Positions 51,561-60,358 of a stretch of DNA of 64,000 nt are shown here, piece after piece. The notes below the pieces were generated by a model that was not told the DNA's origin, did no database searches, and saw nothing but the letters and a program-made list of their open reading frames with translations. The position numbers and the translations under genes were made by a program. The stretch comes from Algibacter miyuki (lineage in GTDB: Bacteria; Bacteroidota; Bacteroidia; Flavobacteriales; Flavobacteriaceae). Position 1 is the first letter of the stretch. Every line of letters begins with the position of its first letter. The stretch lies in the NCBI RefSeq assembly GCF_042427745.1, contig NZ_JBHMFA010000006.1; one strand, 5' to 3'.

Positions 51561-51759
51561 TATATTTCATTTTTAATTAATAGAGCTCCAAGTTATACCG
51601 TTAAAAAACATAAAGATAGCACAATAGCTTTTCTTATTAACCCAAAACCTATTTGTCTTCTAAGTTAATATTTTATGCGTTTGCGTCAATACAATTTGTT
51701 ATTTGTTTGCATCTTTGTAACAGAAACAACACATAATATTAATTTTAAAATTTTACAAC

Positions 51760-52089
51760 ATGAATAATAACGGAAACACACTTTTAGGTATTTTAGCAGG
51801 AACAGCAATAGGCGCCACTTTAGGTATTCTTTTTGCTCCAGATAAAGGATCGGCAACTCGAAAAAGAATTGCAGAACAAGCGGAAGCTGCTAAAGAAAGT
51901 ATTACAGAAACCACTTTAGATATTAGAGATAAAGCCGCATCAACGGTAGCCTCTAAAAGAGAATCATTGGATACGCAATTGGAAAACATTGTATCGGATG
52001 TGAGCCATAAAGCAGAAGATGTAATCTCAACGTTAGAAACTAAATTAGCAGATCTTAAAGCGAAGAATAAAAAACTTCAAAAATCATAA
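51760..52089 (+). CDS. YtxH domain-containing protein
   Basis: A 109-residue protein with one N-terminal membrane segment containing the YtxH signature LLGILAGTAIGATLGILFAPDKGSATRKRI (residues 8-37), followed by a long amphipathic helix with many Lys, Glu, Ser and Thr residues (38-105). YtxH proteins are general-stress envelope proteins of unknown biochemical role. The downstream gene starts 14 bp after the stop, and the three genes from here to 52657 look like one operon closed by a terminator. Confidence 0.9.
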   Translation: MNNNGNTLLGILAGTAIGATLGILFAPDKGSATRKRIAEQAEAAKESITETTLDIRDKAASTVASKRESLDTQLENIVSDVSHKAEDVISTLETKLADLKAKNKKLQKS

Positions 52090-52103
52090 AAAACACATTA
52101 TAA

Positions 52104-52451
52104 ATGGGAATCATTGAAGCATTAGACGAGACCAGCTCAAAAGCTGTTAAAACAGGAGAAGACTATGTGCAAACCACAAAGCATTACTTTGAACTTAAAG
52201 TATTTCAGCAGTTGGCCATACTTACTACTTCAACCTGCAAATTAGCGGTCTATGGTATTCTTTCCACGCTTGGACTTATATTTTTAGCCATTGCAGGAGC
52301 GGCCGCCTTGAGCACCTATTTTGGTAGTACCGCATTAGGTTACCTATGTATGGGCGGCATATTTTTTGTCTTAGTTGGCTTAGTGTACTTGGTTAGAAAA
52401 AAGATAGAAAAAAGTGTTATTAAAAAACTCTCTAAAAATTATTTTGACTAA
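52104..52451 (+). CDS. DUF1469/holin-like (YqjE-type) membrane protein
   Basis: A 115-residue protein with an N-terminal amphipathic helix and two transmembrane segments (about 46-70 and 75-97), followed by a basic tail KKIEKSVIKKL. This is the layout of the phage-holin-superfamily-III/YqjE-like proteins, which are commonly found beside YtxH. The stop overlaps the next start by 1 bp (TAATG). Despite the holin label, there is no phage context here, and a stress-envelope role is more likely. Confidence 0.8.
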   Translation: MGIIEALDETSSKAVKTGEDYVQTTKHYFELKVFQQLAILTTSTCKLAVYGILSTLGLIFLAIAGAAALSTYFGSTALGYLCMGGIFFVLVGLVYLVRKKIEKSVIKKLSKNYFD

Positions 52452-52657
52452 TGAAAAAGAAAAATTATAGTTCCTTAGAGGAAATTAATACAGAACTACA
52501 TCTATTGAGTCTTCAACGCAAGATTCATATGGAAGAGCTTAAATTAACTAAACATCAGTTAAAAGAAGATTTAAGTCCTGCCAATTGGATAAACACGGCC
52601 CTACAAGGCATTAAAAAATATGGCATTCTAATGCTACTTCGGAAAATTATAAAATAG
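52451..52657 (+). CDS. Small hypothetical protein coupled to the YqjE-like gene
   Basis: A 68-residue protein with an N-terminal helix of basic and acidic residues (YSSLEEINTELHLLSLQRKIHMEELKLTKHQLKEDL) and a weakly hydrophobic C-terminal region (WINTALQGIKKYGILMLLRKIIK). No named family is recognised. Its start overlaps the preceding stop by 1 bp and a terminator follows its stop by about 33 bp, so it is the last gene of the YtxH operon. It may form part of the same membrane complex. Confidence 0.7.
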   Translation: MKKKNYSSLEEINTELHLLSLQRKIHMEELKLTKHQLKEDLSPANWINTALQGIKKYGILMLLRKIIK

Positions 52658-52689
52658 AATAAGAGTTCCAAAATTTCCCCTATAATGGT

Positions 52690-52733
52690 AAAACACCATC
52701 CAATCGAATAATCGATTAGATGGTGTTTTTTTT
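52690..52733 (+). terminator. Intrinsic terminator of the YtxH operon
   Basis: A long stem: ACACCATC pairs with GATGGTGT and, after one mismatch, AATCGA pairs with TCGATT; the loop is 4 nt. An eight-base T-run follows. Confidence 0.9.
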
Positions 52734-52897
52734 GCAGTAAAGTGAAATCAAAATTTCCATAAAACCCTTTTGCATTTGAGTTAATAACAAAACGTATGGC
52801 GTCAATGTTAGTCTTGCTTTACGTGTAAATTTGAATATGATATTAAACGGACAGTATCTTAAAAAAAAATGTCCTCCTAACTTAAATTCACAAAACC

Positions 52898-53347
52898 ATG
52901 AGCACTTACACAGAAACCGTAGGAAAAAAATTAAACAATCTATTAGAGAAAACATACGACGCAAAAAAAGGTTACGAAACAGCAGCCGAAAACACCGATC
53001 ATACATTATTAAAACAATACTTCAAAAAACGTAGTTTGGAACGTATGAGTTTTGGGCAAGATATTAAAAATGAAATTTTGAAATTTAGCGAAGAACCAGA
53101 AAAAGATGGTAGTATTACAGGTGCTGTACACCGCGCCTGGATGGATACTAAAGCACTTTTTTCTGCAAATGATGCAGAATCGATGTTAGAAGAATCTATA
53201 AGAGGAGAAAAATCGGCCGTGCAAGAATATGAAGACGTTTTAAAAGACACCGCATTACCCGTGAGTACCGCAACGCTTTTATCGAAACAATTACAGACGA
53301 TTAAATCGGATTTAAGCACCATTAAATTTTTAGAAGATTTAAGCTAA
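52898..53347 (+). CDS. PA2169-type four-helix-bundle protein (DUF2383)
   Basis: A 149-residue soluble, helical protein. Signature segments are ETVGKKLNNLLEKTYDAKKGYETAAENTDHTLLKQYFKKRSLERMSFGQDI at the N-terminus, GSITGAVHRAWMDTKALF in the middle and ESMLEESIRGEKSAVQEYEDVL in the third helix, matching the ferritin-like PA2169/DUF2383 family. Conserved Glu and His residues suggest possible metal binding. The gene lies between stress-related units. Function is unknown beyond the stress association. Confidence 0.85.
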   Translation: MSTYTETVGKKLNNLLEKTYDAKKGYETAAENTDHTLLKQYFKKRSLERMSFGQDIKNEILKFSEEPEKDGSITGAVHRAWMDTKALFSANDAESMLEESIRGEKSAVQEYEDVLKDTALPVSTATLLSKQLQTIKSDLSTIKFLEDLS

Positions 53348-53514
53348 TACGCTAAACCTTATAATAACTCGCCGAGATCAAACCATTTCAACTATAAGCA
53401 AATGGATTAACAATAGAACGGATAACGGCAATACAAACGCCACTTAAATGGCATCTTTGTATAAAGGAAGTTAATAAAGCATTAACAAACCTATTAATCT
53501 TAAAACACAAAACT

Positions 53515-53676
53515 ATGTTACGTTGGACAGTCACTTTTATCATATTAGCAATTATTGCAGGAATTTTTGGATTTGGAGGTATTGCAGCAGGAGCCGCAAG
53601 TATCGCTAAAATTTTATTCTTCATTTTTATCATACTATTTATAGTATCTCTAATTAGAGGAAAAAAGAGTATTTAA
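53515..53676 (+). CDS. DUF1328 small membrane protein
   Basis: A 53-residue protein encoded by ATG 53515 to TAA 53676, short enough to be missed by usual ORF calling. It begins MLRWTVTFIILAIIAGIFGF and continues GGIAAGAASIAKILFFIFII, ending LIRGKKSI: two hydrophobic helices around a Gly/Ala turn, exactly the DUF1328 (YtjA-like) pattern. It lies in the stress cluster between the DUF2383 gene and a small lipoprotein. Such proteins are general-stress membrane peptides with unknown function. Confidence 0.85.
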   Translation: MLRWTVTFIILAIIAGIFGFGGIAAGAASIAKILFFIFIILFIVSLIRGKKSI

Positions 53677-53756
53677 AATATCCTCAAACTTGAAGCAATT
53701 CAAGGCTAATAATAGCATTAAATAAAACCAAATAGAAACCCTTAAAACAAAAAACA

Positions 53757-53948
53757 ATGAAAAAATCACTGATTTACCTAGTATACACCCTATTATTCAC
53801 CATGTCACTTTCAGCTTTTACAAGTTGTAGAGATGAAAAATCAACTTCTGAAAAAATAGAAGAAACTATTGACGACGCTGGAGACAACATCGAAGAAGGC
53901 GCTGAAGAAATAAAAGATGAAATTGACGATGCCACGGACGACAATTAA
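53757..53948 (+). CDS. Small acidic lipoprotein
   Basis: A 63-residue protein with a lipoprotein signal peptide (lipobox AFTSC, Cys near residue 24) and a mature part almost entirely composed of Asp, Glu, Ile and Ala in a heptad-like pattern (EETIDDAGDNIEEGAEEIKDEIDD), so a short acidic helix. It follows DUF1328 by 80 bp and is closed by a terminator 23 bp downstream. Probably an envelope stress peptide; no named family. Confidence 0.8.
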   Translation: MKKSLIYLVYTLLFTMSLSAFTSCRDEKSTSEKIEETIDDAGDNIEEGAEEIKDEIDDATDDN

Positions 53949-53971
53949 TAGCAATTTGACTTAACAGCATT

Positions 53972-54008
53972 AACGGGCATTTCTGTAAAAGGAATATGCC
54001 CGTTTTTT
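53972..54008 (+). terminator. Intrinsic terminator after the small lipoprotein gene
   Basis: A 9-bp stem AACGGGCAT (53972-53980) with ATGCCCGTT (53996-54004), 15-nt loop and T-run TTTT after it. Confidence 0.85.
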
Positions 54009-54066
54009 ATAACAATTAGCGCATGTTGGAACATTAAAAAACGAATATGCCAAAAAACGAAAAACT

Positions 54067-54411
54067 ATGAAAAATACAAACTTAGAAAGCGAGAAAGACT
54101 ATATAACGGCTTATCAAAATAAAGGTTACACCCATAATTTCATGATGGTAAACCATCAGTTAGTGTCTACAGACACAAAAAAAGCCTACTACCCTATAGA
54201 TGTACAAGTTGTTGCAGAGCACCGTTTTGAAGGTATGAGCAACCCTGCAGACATGTCGGTGTTATACGTTATTGAAACTAAAAGTGGCTGTAAAGGTACC
54301 GTACTGGCAAACTACAGTCCAACAAGCAATACAACTACTGCCGAATTTTTTAAAGCGGTACCTAAAGAAAACATATCTCAAATAGCGAATATTTTAGGTG
54401 TAGAACTGTAA
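54067..54411 (+). CDS. Conserved small cytoplasmic protein of unknown function
   Basis: A 114-residue soluble protein with a compact alpha/beta pattern: ITAYQNKGYTHNFMMVNHQLVSTDTKKAYYPIDVQVVAEHRFEGMSNPADMSVLYVIET and a C-terminal GTVLANYSPTSNTTTAEFFKAVP. From memory, similar flavobacterial proteins are sometimes labelled phosphoribosylpyrophosphate synthetase, but no PRPP-binding motif is visible, so that label should not be used. It stands alone between the lipoprotein terminator and an AraC gene. Function unknown. Confidence 0.7.
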   Translation: MKNTNLESEKDYITAYQNKGYTHNFMMVNHQLVSTDTKKAYYPIDVQVVAEHRFEGMSNPADMSVLYVIETKSGCKGTVLANYSPTSNTTTAEFFKAVPKENISQIANILGVEL

Positions 54412-54683
54412 TGTTCTTCCCTTAAATATTTGCCTAAAAAAATCACCGCTTTAAAATCTTTCCTTTAAATGCTAATTCCATCTAAAAAACAACAAAAACC
54501 ACTTAATACCAGTAGATTATAATTTATCAAGCTTTCCGAAGCCACTTCCATACATATTTCTTTTTGTAGGGTTGTAAAAAAAATTAGACATATCAATAAA
54601 AACCCTATATTTATCGAAATAATTTATAGTCAAAAAAAGACTTTTATTTTATCGACAATTTAGATCCAAATTAGTCTGGTTTT

Positions 54684-55235
54684 ATGAAAATGAATATTAA
54701 GTTTGATTATAACATCATCTGTAAAGCCGTTTTACAAGAACAGCTCGATGGCTTAAACCTAAAGTATAAACTTAATAATTTAGGTGAAATACATTTTAAC
54801 AAACACCTTACAGCTAAAGAGTTAGAATCACTAACGCTTGCTTTCGGAAAATATGGCATTGAAATATTAGCCAATCCGCAAAACGTTTTAGTAGAGCGCA
54901 TCAAAGATTTGATAACCGAACTTATTAACGATTCTGAGAAATCAAGAAAGTATAATGTGTCGCATTATTTATCCGATACTTTAAACTATTCTTACGCACA
55001 TTTGTCGTCTATTTTTTCAGAAATCACTTATTCTTCTATCGAGAACTTTATTATTCTGAAAAAAATTGATTTGGCTAAACAGCTTATCATTCATAAAAAT
55101 TTAACTTTAACAGAAATTGCTCACGAGCTAAATTACAGCAGCGTGGCCCATTTATCGACGCAGTTTAAAAAAACGACAGGTCTTACGCCTTCCGCTTTTC
55201 AACGCATTATAAAAAAAAGACAAGAGATTGAATAA
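54684..55235 (+). CDS. AraC-family helix-turn-helix protein without sensor domain
   Basis: A 183-residue regulator. The first ~70 residues form a small alpha/beta region (FDYNIICKAVLQEQLDGLNLKYKLNNLGEIHF). The C-terminal AraC domain (about 75-180) has both HTH units: VSHYLSDTLNYSYAHLSSIFSEITYSSIENFI and LTLTEIAHELNYSSVAHLSTQFKKTTGLTPSAFQRI. No cupin is present, so control may come from a partner. It is followed after 15 bp by a receiver and then a kinase, which suggests a phospho-signalling unit in which the receiver acts on another protein. Confidence 0.88.
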   Translation: MKMNIKFDYNIICKAVLQEQLDGLNLKYKLNNLGEIHFNKHLTAKELESLTLAFGKYGIEILANPQNVLVERIKDLITELINDSEKSRKYNVSHYLSDTLNYSYAHLSSIFSEITYSSIENFIILKKIDLAKQLIIHKNLTLTEIAHELNYSSVAHLSTQFKKTTGLTPSAFQRIIKKRQEIE

Positions 55236-55250
55236 TAAAACAATAAAATT

Positions 55251-55697
55251 ATGCCGTTAAGTATTATGAATATCGTCCTGGCCGATGATGATGAAGACGA
55301 CCGCTTATTATTCGATGAGGCTATTACTGAAATCGATGTAAAAACAAAATTATCATTATTTAATGATGGTAAGGCCCTTATGGATTATTTATTATTGCCA
55401 GAAACGGTACTACCAGAAATTGTTTTTTTAGATTTAAATATGCCTATTAAAAACGGTATGCAATGTTTAAATGAAATTAGAAAGCACGATAAACTTAAGG
55501 AATTATGTGTGGCTATTTACTCCACATCATCTTCCGAACAAGACATCGAAAATACTTTTGTAAACGGTGCTAACGTATATATTAACAAACCCAATAGTTT
55601 TTCTGCATTAAAAAAAGCTATTGATAAAGTATTGAAAATTAATTGGCAATACCACACCTCTGCCTTAAATAGAGACAACTTTTTATTGCGTTTATAA
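55251..55697 (+). CDS. Single-domain response regulator (Rcp1-like)
   Basis: A 148-residue receiver-only protein: D12-D14, phosphoacceptor D61 (IVFLDLNMP), T/S in AIYSTSSSE, and K in NVYINKPN. An internal ATG at 55266 is equally possible, giving 143 residues. Rcp1-like receivers of this kind usually pair with bacteriophytochrome- or PAS-type kinases, and a PAS kinase follows 182 bp downstream. There is no output domain, so it may be a phosphate sink or intermediary. Confidence 0.9.
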   Translation: MPLSIMNIVLADDDEDDRLLFDEAITEIDVKTKLSLFNDGKALMDYLLLPETVLPEIVFLDLNMPIKNGMQCLNEIRKHDKLKELCVAIYSTSSSEQDIENTFVNGANVYINKPNSFSALKKAIDKVLKINWQYHTSALNRDNFLLRL

Positions 55698-55879
55698 CAC
55701 GCTTTTTCTGTTGTCATTTTCTAGGTTTCTATCATGTTAGCCATGTTGTTATGCAATATTGTGCTCATACCCTTTTTTTATTAACGCAATCCCTTTCGGC
55801 ATTAACCGAATCGCGCTTTTAAAAAATAGTTTCCTTATTTTAGCGAGGTTATCAACCATACTAAAAATCAAATTAGAAC

Positions 55880-58447
55880 GTGATTAAAAGATACAAGATA
55901 TTTATTGTCCTCCTTATTTTAGCCCTATCGGTACTTACTTTTTTAGGGAGCAATAGTTATAAGCAAATTAGAGAACTCGAGAAAACGGCCGAAATGGTGG
56001 TGCATACCTTACGTATTGAAACCGAAATAAATAGTTTGTTTTCGCAGTATGCCATGATGCAGTCTAGAACGTTTGAAAACAAACTGCTAAATATCGTAGA
56101 CCACAGCGATTTTTTCGACATCCAAAAAGATAGCACCTTAAAAATATATAATCGCCTAAGTGCATTAACCTCAGACAACCCCAAACAACAAGAGAGTTTA
56201 AAAGAATTAAAAGTTTTACAAAAAGATTTCTACAGCACTATAATTGCCATAAACTCCAACGCTACAACCGATAGAGAACTTGGAAATGCCCTTTTAACAG
56301 ACGTTTCGGCTTTAATGCGTAAAATTGAGACCATTAAGGCGAGTATGTTGCAGCATGAGGAAATATTATTAACACGTCGCCAAGATCAATTTTCAGAATC
56401 GCGCCGCTTAAACCCTATAATGACCTTAATGCTAGGCATGTTCGCACTGGTTATCTTTATAATTTCATTCTGGCAAATTAATAAGCAACGCAAAAAAAAT
56501 GATAAAACCACGCAGTTCCTAGAAAGCGTACTAAAAAACACCGAAAATATTGTAAGCTACTATACCCCAATAATGGATGAAAACGATACCATTATTGATT
56601 TTAAAATTGTGTACGTTAACGAAAATATTGAAGATGTTTTAGGTGTTCCCGCTCTTGTTTTAGAGGGGAAATTACTGTCGGACGTTATGCCATCACATTT
56701 TGAAAATGGCGTTTTTGAACATTTCGTGAAATGCTATACTTTAGGTGAAACACAACGTTTTGATAGAACCCATAAATTTAAAAATATAAACTTCCGTTTT
56801 AAAACCAATGTTGTTAAATTAAACGATGGCATTTTGGCAACAGCCATTGATACTACTGAAGAATACAGCATTAAACAAAATCTACTTTCAACTAAAGATC
56901 AGTTAGAAAATCAGAATCTTTTACTCTTAGATAATCGTGCGTTTTTAAGTAATATTTTTAAAAGCACTTCCAATATTGTAATGCACTTTAAATCTATTAG
57001 AAACGATATTGGAACCATAGTTGATTTTGAAACGCTCTTTATAAACGATTCTATAAGTGATATTATTGGAGATATTCCTGCCGACGTAAAACATAAAAAG
57101 GCTTCTGAAATATATCCTAACATATTCGAAAATGGCGTTTTCGAAAAAATGGTTACCTGTATTGAAGAAGAACGTCAAATTGAATACGAAACACAATTTG
57201 ATAAAAATGGAGAAACCATTTGGTTTCATGCCACAGCAGTTAAACTGAATGATGGCGTTACCGTAACTTCTACTGATATTACGCTTGAAAAAAATAGAGC
57301 CGAAAAATTAAATATTTTAAATGCCGAACTTGAAATTCAGAACTCCATATTTAAAGATGCCGAAGGCGTTGCAGATATTGGCAGTTATGTGTGGTATTTA
57401 GATACCGGATCGGCTAATATTTCCGATAACTTTTATCGCATTTTAGGTTATAGTCCTAATGCATTTGACGTGACCTTTGACAGTTACCGGAAGTTTGTAC
57501 ATCCAGACGATTTGGAACGTTACGACCAACTAGGTCAAGAAACGGTAGAAAACGGAAAATCTGACATACATACTTACCGTATTATTACTAAAGCAGGAAA
57601 CATAAAACATATTTATGTTAACGGACAAAAAGTGGTTAAAAATGGTAGATCGGCCTCTGTAGGCGTGGTTCAAGATATTACAAACCGTATAAAAACGGAA
57701 GCAAAATTAAGAACTAAAAATGAAGAACTTAAACGTTCTAATGCCGAGTTAGAATCTTTTAATCGTGTTGCCAGCCACGATTTACAAGAACCTATGCGGA
57801 AAATTCAAATGTTTGTATCTCGCTTATCGGAAGGCGAACTAGAAAAACTATCGGATAAAGGTAAAACCTATTTCGAAAAAATTGATAGTTCTGCAAACCG
57901 CATGCAAAAGTTGATTAAATATTTATTGGCTTACTCGCGAATTAACCGAACTAAAAAAGATTTCGTAAAAATCGAACTTAATGACACCTTAGAAAAAGTA
58001 TTGGGCGATTTGGAAGAACGCATTGAAGCTTCAGGTGTCGATATTGCCGTAGATACACTTCCGTCTATTAAGGCTATTCCGTTTCAAATGGAGCAACTGT
58101 TTACCAATTTAGTGTCCAACGCTATTAAATACGGTAGCACTACTGAAGCTCCTAAAATTGTTATTGATTGTAAAAAACTGTCTCGAAACAAAATTTCAGA
58201 AGTATTTGATAAAAAACGAAAAAACTATTATCGTATTTCTATCATGGATAATGGTATTGGCTTTGATCAAGAAAATTCAGAAAAAATATTTGGACTTTTC
58301 GAACGCTTGCATCAAAAAAATGAATATTCAGGAACTGGTATCGGTTTAGCCATTTGTAAAAAAATTGTATTAAACCACAAAGGACATATTGTAGCACAAA
58401 GTGAATTGGGCAAAGGTTCTACCTTTTGTGTTTATTTGCCAGCATAA
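55880..58447 (+). CDS. Membrane-anchored sensor histidine kinase with three PAS domains
   Basis: An 855-residue kinase starting at a GTG codon (55880). Two transmembrane helices (about 6-24 and 180-200) enclose a helical periplasmic sensor of about 155 residues, CHASE3-like in layout. Three PAS domains follow (about 213-330, 355-472 and 490-605), then HisKA with ASHDLQEPMRKI (H633) and HATPase (NLVSNAIKYG, MDNGIGFD, GTGIGLAICKKI). The first two PAS domains are alike (both contain FENGVFE), indicating an internal duplication. The HisKA type resembles phytochrome-like kinases that phosphorylate stand-alone receivers, fitting the adjacent receiver gene. Confidence 0.9.
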   Translation: MIKRYKIFIVLLILALSVLTFLGSNSYKQIRELEKTAEMVVHTLRIETEINSLFSQYAMMQSRTFENKLLNIVDHSDFFDIQKDSTLKIYNRLSALTSDNPKQQESLKELKVLQKDFYSTIIAINSNATTDRELGNALLTDVSALMRKIETIKASMLQHEEILLTRRQDQFSESRRLNPIMTLMLGMFALVIFIISFWQINKQRKKNDKTTQFLESVLKNTENIVSYYTPIMDENDTIIDFKIVYVNENIEDVLGVPALVLEGKLLSDVMPSHFENGVFEHFVKCYTLGETQRFDRTHKFKNINFRFKTNVVKLNDGILATAIDTTEEYSIKQNLLSTKDQLENQNLLLLDNRAFLSNIFKSTSNIVMHFKSIRNDIGTIVDFETLFINDSISDIIGDIPADVKHKKASEIYPNIFENGVFEKMVTCIEEERQIEYETQFDKNGETIWFHATAVKLNDGVTVTSTDITLEKNRAEKLNILNAELEIQNSIFKDAEGVADIGSYVWYLDTGSANISDNFYRILGYSPNAFDVTFDSYRKFVHPDDLERYDQLGQETVENGKSDIHTYRIITKAGNIKHIYVNGQKVVKNGRSASVGVVQDITNRIKTEAKLRTKNEELKRSNAELESFNRVASHDLQEPMRKIQMFVSRLSEGELEKLSDKGKTYFEKIDSSANRMQKLIKYLLAYSRINRTKKDFVKIELNDTLEKVLGDLEERIEASGVDIAVDTLPSIKAIPFQMEQLFTNLVSNAIKYGSTTEAPKIVIDCKKLSRNKISEVFDKKRKNYYRISIMDNGIGFDQENSEKIFGLFERLHQKNEYSGTGIGLAICKKIVLNHKGHIVAQSELGKGSTFCVYLPA

Positions 58448-58849
58448 ATAAATCCGTTTCATTTTCAAACCTTTTACTGTAAACGAAACCTGAATAACCC
58501 ATCCTTTTTCCTATTATGATAGGTTGTAACATCTCCTTATTATATATCTAATAACTATCTTCTAAAAAAGCAAGCGCTATTAAAGTTATCCATTCTTTGG
58601 TATTTGTAAACATTCCAAACTGGTTTTAATCCATTTTTATTCAAAATCCAGTAGGCTTTAATAGCTTATAGCTAGTCTGCGGAACAAAACGACAGATTGC
58701 TATAAATTCTTCATTTGCATCAAAAATTTAATGTTTTGGCCTAAAATTATCCGCTTTCCCATAATTATATAACATAATACCAAAATTGTATAACGAAAAA
58801 GGTGTGTCTATTTCTGAACTTTGTATCAAACAAAAACAACACATCTATT
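58448..58849. other. Intergenic region after the membrane kinase
   Basis: About 400 bp of AT-rich DNA between a kinase and a very small gene. I see no ORF, terminator-strength hairpin or repeat; a TGAACTTTG segment near 58814-58822 resembles a -7 element but has an extra base. Nothing else can be supported. Confidence 0.35.
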
Positions 58850-58996
58850 ATGATAAATACAAGCCAAAATCATCTAACAAATTCGAGAGTGGGCCGCATA
58901 TGGTCGAGAGAAACATTAAACGATAAAGAGAGCGAAGGTTCTAATACGTCTATTATGAGTTCTAGAGAAGACTCAAAACAAAACACACGTTACTAA
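58850..58996 (+). CDS. Very small Ser/Asn-rich hypothetical protein
   Basis: A 48-residue hydrophilic protein (MINTSQNHLTNSRVGRIW, then SRETLNDKESEGSNTSIM and SSREDSKQNTRY). I prefer ATG 58850 to an in-frame ATG at 58802 because the extra 16 residues read like translated leader. There is no known domain, and its reality rests on position: 21 bp upstream of a small membrane protein gene and a regulator on the same strand. Moderate confidence only. Confidence 0.5.
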   Translation: MINTSQNHLTNSRVGRIWSRETLNDKESEGSNTSIMSSREDSKQNTRY

Positions 58997-59017
58997 TTAT
59001 TGATATTAAATAATACC

Positions 59018-59164
59018 ATGTCTAAAATATTAAATGTATTGGCATTACTCCTTTTAGGAGGTTGGGCTATCGGATTTTTTATCTATAACCTCGTTATTTT
59101 ATCACATGTATTATTAGCACTAGCAACACTTTTATTAATAATAAAAGTACTTAAAGAAAAGTAA
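59018..59164 (+). CDS. Small DUF5670 (lmo0937-like) membrane protein
   Basis: A 48-residue membrane protein, ATG 59018 to TAA 59164, too short for usual ORF thresholds. The sequence starts MSKILNVLALLLLGGWAIGF, continues FIYNLVILSHVLLALATLLL and ends IIKVLKEK: two hydrophobic helices with a W-x-x-G-F turn and a His near the second helix, as in lmo0937/DUF5670 proteins. It lies 24 bp upstream of the AraC regulator. These peptides are usually stress-linked; function unknown. Confidence 0.8.
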   Translation: MSKILNVLALLLLGGWAIGFFIYNLVILSHVLLALATLLLIIKVLKEK

Positions 59165-59188
59165 TAACCACCCTTAAACCGCAACATT

Positions 59189-60220
59189 ATGAAAGTTATA
59201 AATCTTAATACAAACCATTTAGAAGCAACCTTTAATCAATTTAAAGCAAACCTTGGTGGCCGTTTAGATGTTTCACAAAAAGCATACGCTTTAGAACTTG
59301 ATAACGATATCGCTAAAGGAGAAATTAAAGGGGTATCAGTTAATGAAAACATCTCTTTTTTAGAGTATAATATAACGTTTGAACAGGATACGGTTATTAC
59401 TAGAAACACCCCAACAACCAACCCGATATACTTCTTGTATTGTGCGGAAGGGCAAATGAGCCACGGTTTTGGAGTAGAGGGTAAACAACGTGCTTTAAAT
59501 CAGTTTCAGACGGGTATTTTTGCTAGTGACCCACATAAAACTAGTTGTTTCTTTTTTAGAAAAGGGCAAGCGGTAAAATTTTCAAACATTAGCTTTGATA
59601 CAAAATCTAGTGATGCCAATGATGGGTCTATAAATTTATTGCAAAAGCAACTTTTAAAAACCTTTATGCCAAAAGGAGACAAAGAAATCTTTGCATATAT
59701 TGGATCGTATAATTTGAAAATAGCCGAAAAAATTCAACAATTAGAAGCTATTCAACAAAAAGGTGTGGTAAGACAATTACTAACAAACGGTATTGTACAC
59801 ATGATTTTAGCTTTAGAAATTGAGCAACACAATCAAGATACTAAAAATGGTGTAAGCAACTTCGGATCGCTTACCAGAAGTGAAATGGACACCATAAACG
59901 AGCTTTCTAACTTTATACAAAATTACCCTGAAATTAAATATACGTTAGCTTATTTAAGTAAAAAAGGCGGAATGTCTCCAGCAAAATTACAAGAAGGTTT
60001 TAAATTATTACACAACCGTACCGTATCTGATTATATTAGAAACACCCGTGTTGAAACCGCTGAAAACTTATTAAAAACAACAGATTTAAATATTTCGGAA
60101 ATTGTTTATACCGTAGGGTTAACAAGCAGAAGTTACTTCTCAAAAATATTTAAGGAAAAATATAATTGTAGTCCTAAATACTATCAAGAAAACCAATACT
60201 CGGTAGCTGTAACAGCCTAA
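59189..60220 (+). CDS. AraC-family transcriptional regulator
   Basis: A 343-residue regulator. Residues 1-230 form an uncharacterised sensor region (FLEYNITFEQDTVITRNTPTTNPIYFLYCAEG, cupin-like strands). Residues 240-335 carry the AraC HTH pair: YLSKKGGMSPAKLQEGFKLLHNRTVSDYIRNTRVETAENLL and LNISEIVYTVGLTSRSYFSKIFKEKYNCSPKYY. The second HTH matches the GLTSRSYFSKIFK consensus well. It is preceded by two tiny genes and followed by a terminator. The ligand is not evident. Confidence 0.9.
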   Translation: MKVINLNTNHLEATFNQFKANLGGRLDVSQKAYALELDNDIAKGEIKGVSVNENISFLEYNITFEQDTVITRNTPTTNPIYFLYCAEGQMSHGFGVEGKQRALNQFQTGIFASDPHKTSCFFFRKGQAVKFSNISFDTKSSDANDGSINLLQKQLLKTFMPKGDKEIFAYIGSYNLKIAEKIQQLEAIQQKGVVRQLLTNGIVHMILALEIEQHNQDTKNGVSNFGSLTRSEMDTINELSNFIQNYPEIKYTLAYLSKKGGMSPAKLQEGFKLLHNRTVSDYIRNTRVETAENLLKTTDLNISEIVYTVGLTSRSYFSKIFKEKYNCSPKYYQENQYSVAVTA

Positions 60221-60264
60221 TTAATAATCCATTCTTTTTTCGGGTTACCACCTGGAAATAACAC

Positions 60265-60297
60265 AAAAAAAATCCGCTAGTTTAGCGGATTTTTTTC
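60265..60297 (+). terminator. Intrinsic terminator after the AraC regulator
   Basis: Stem AATCCGCTA (60271-60279) with TAGCGGATT (60283-60291), a 3-nt loop, A-run before and T-run after. It should work on both strands. Confidence 0.88.
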
Positions 60298-60358
60298 TTT
60301 TTGTTGGCTTTGCATTATCGATTTAAGTTACGTAAAAAAACACTCAAATATCAATAAA

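Noticed and set aside
52104..52451. Holin-like label as evidence for a prophage
   Set aside because: No phage structural, integrase or lysis genes are nearby; the YtxH neighbour indicates a stress-envelope gene.
54067..54411. Phosphoribosylpyrophosphate synthetase
   Set aside because: The protein is far too short and lacks a PRPP-binding motif.
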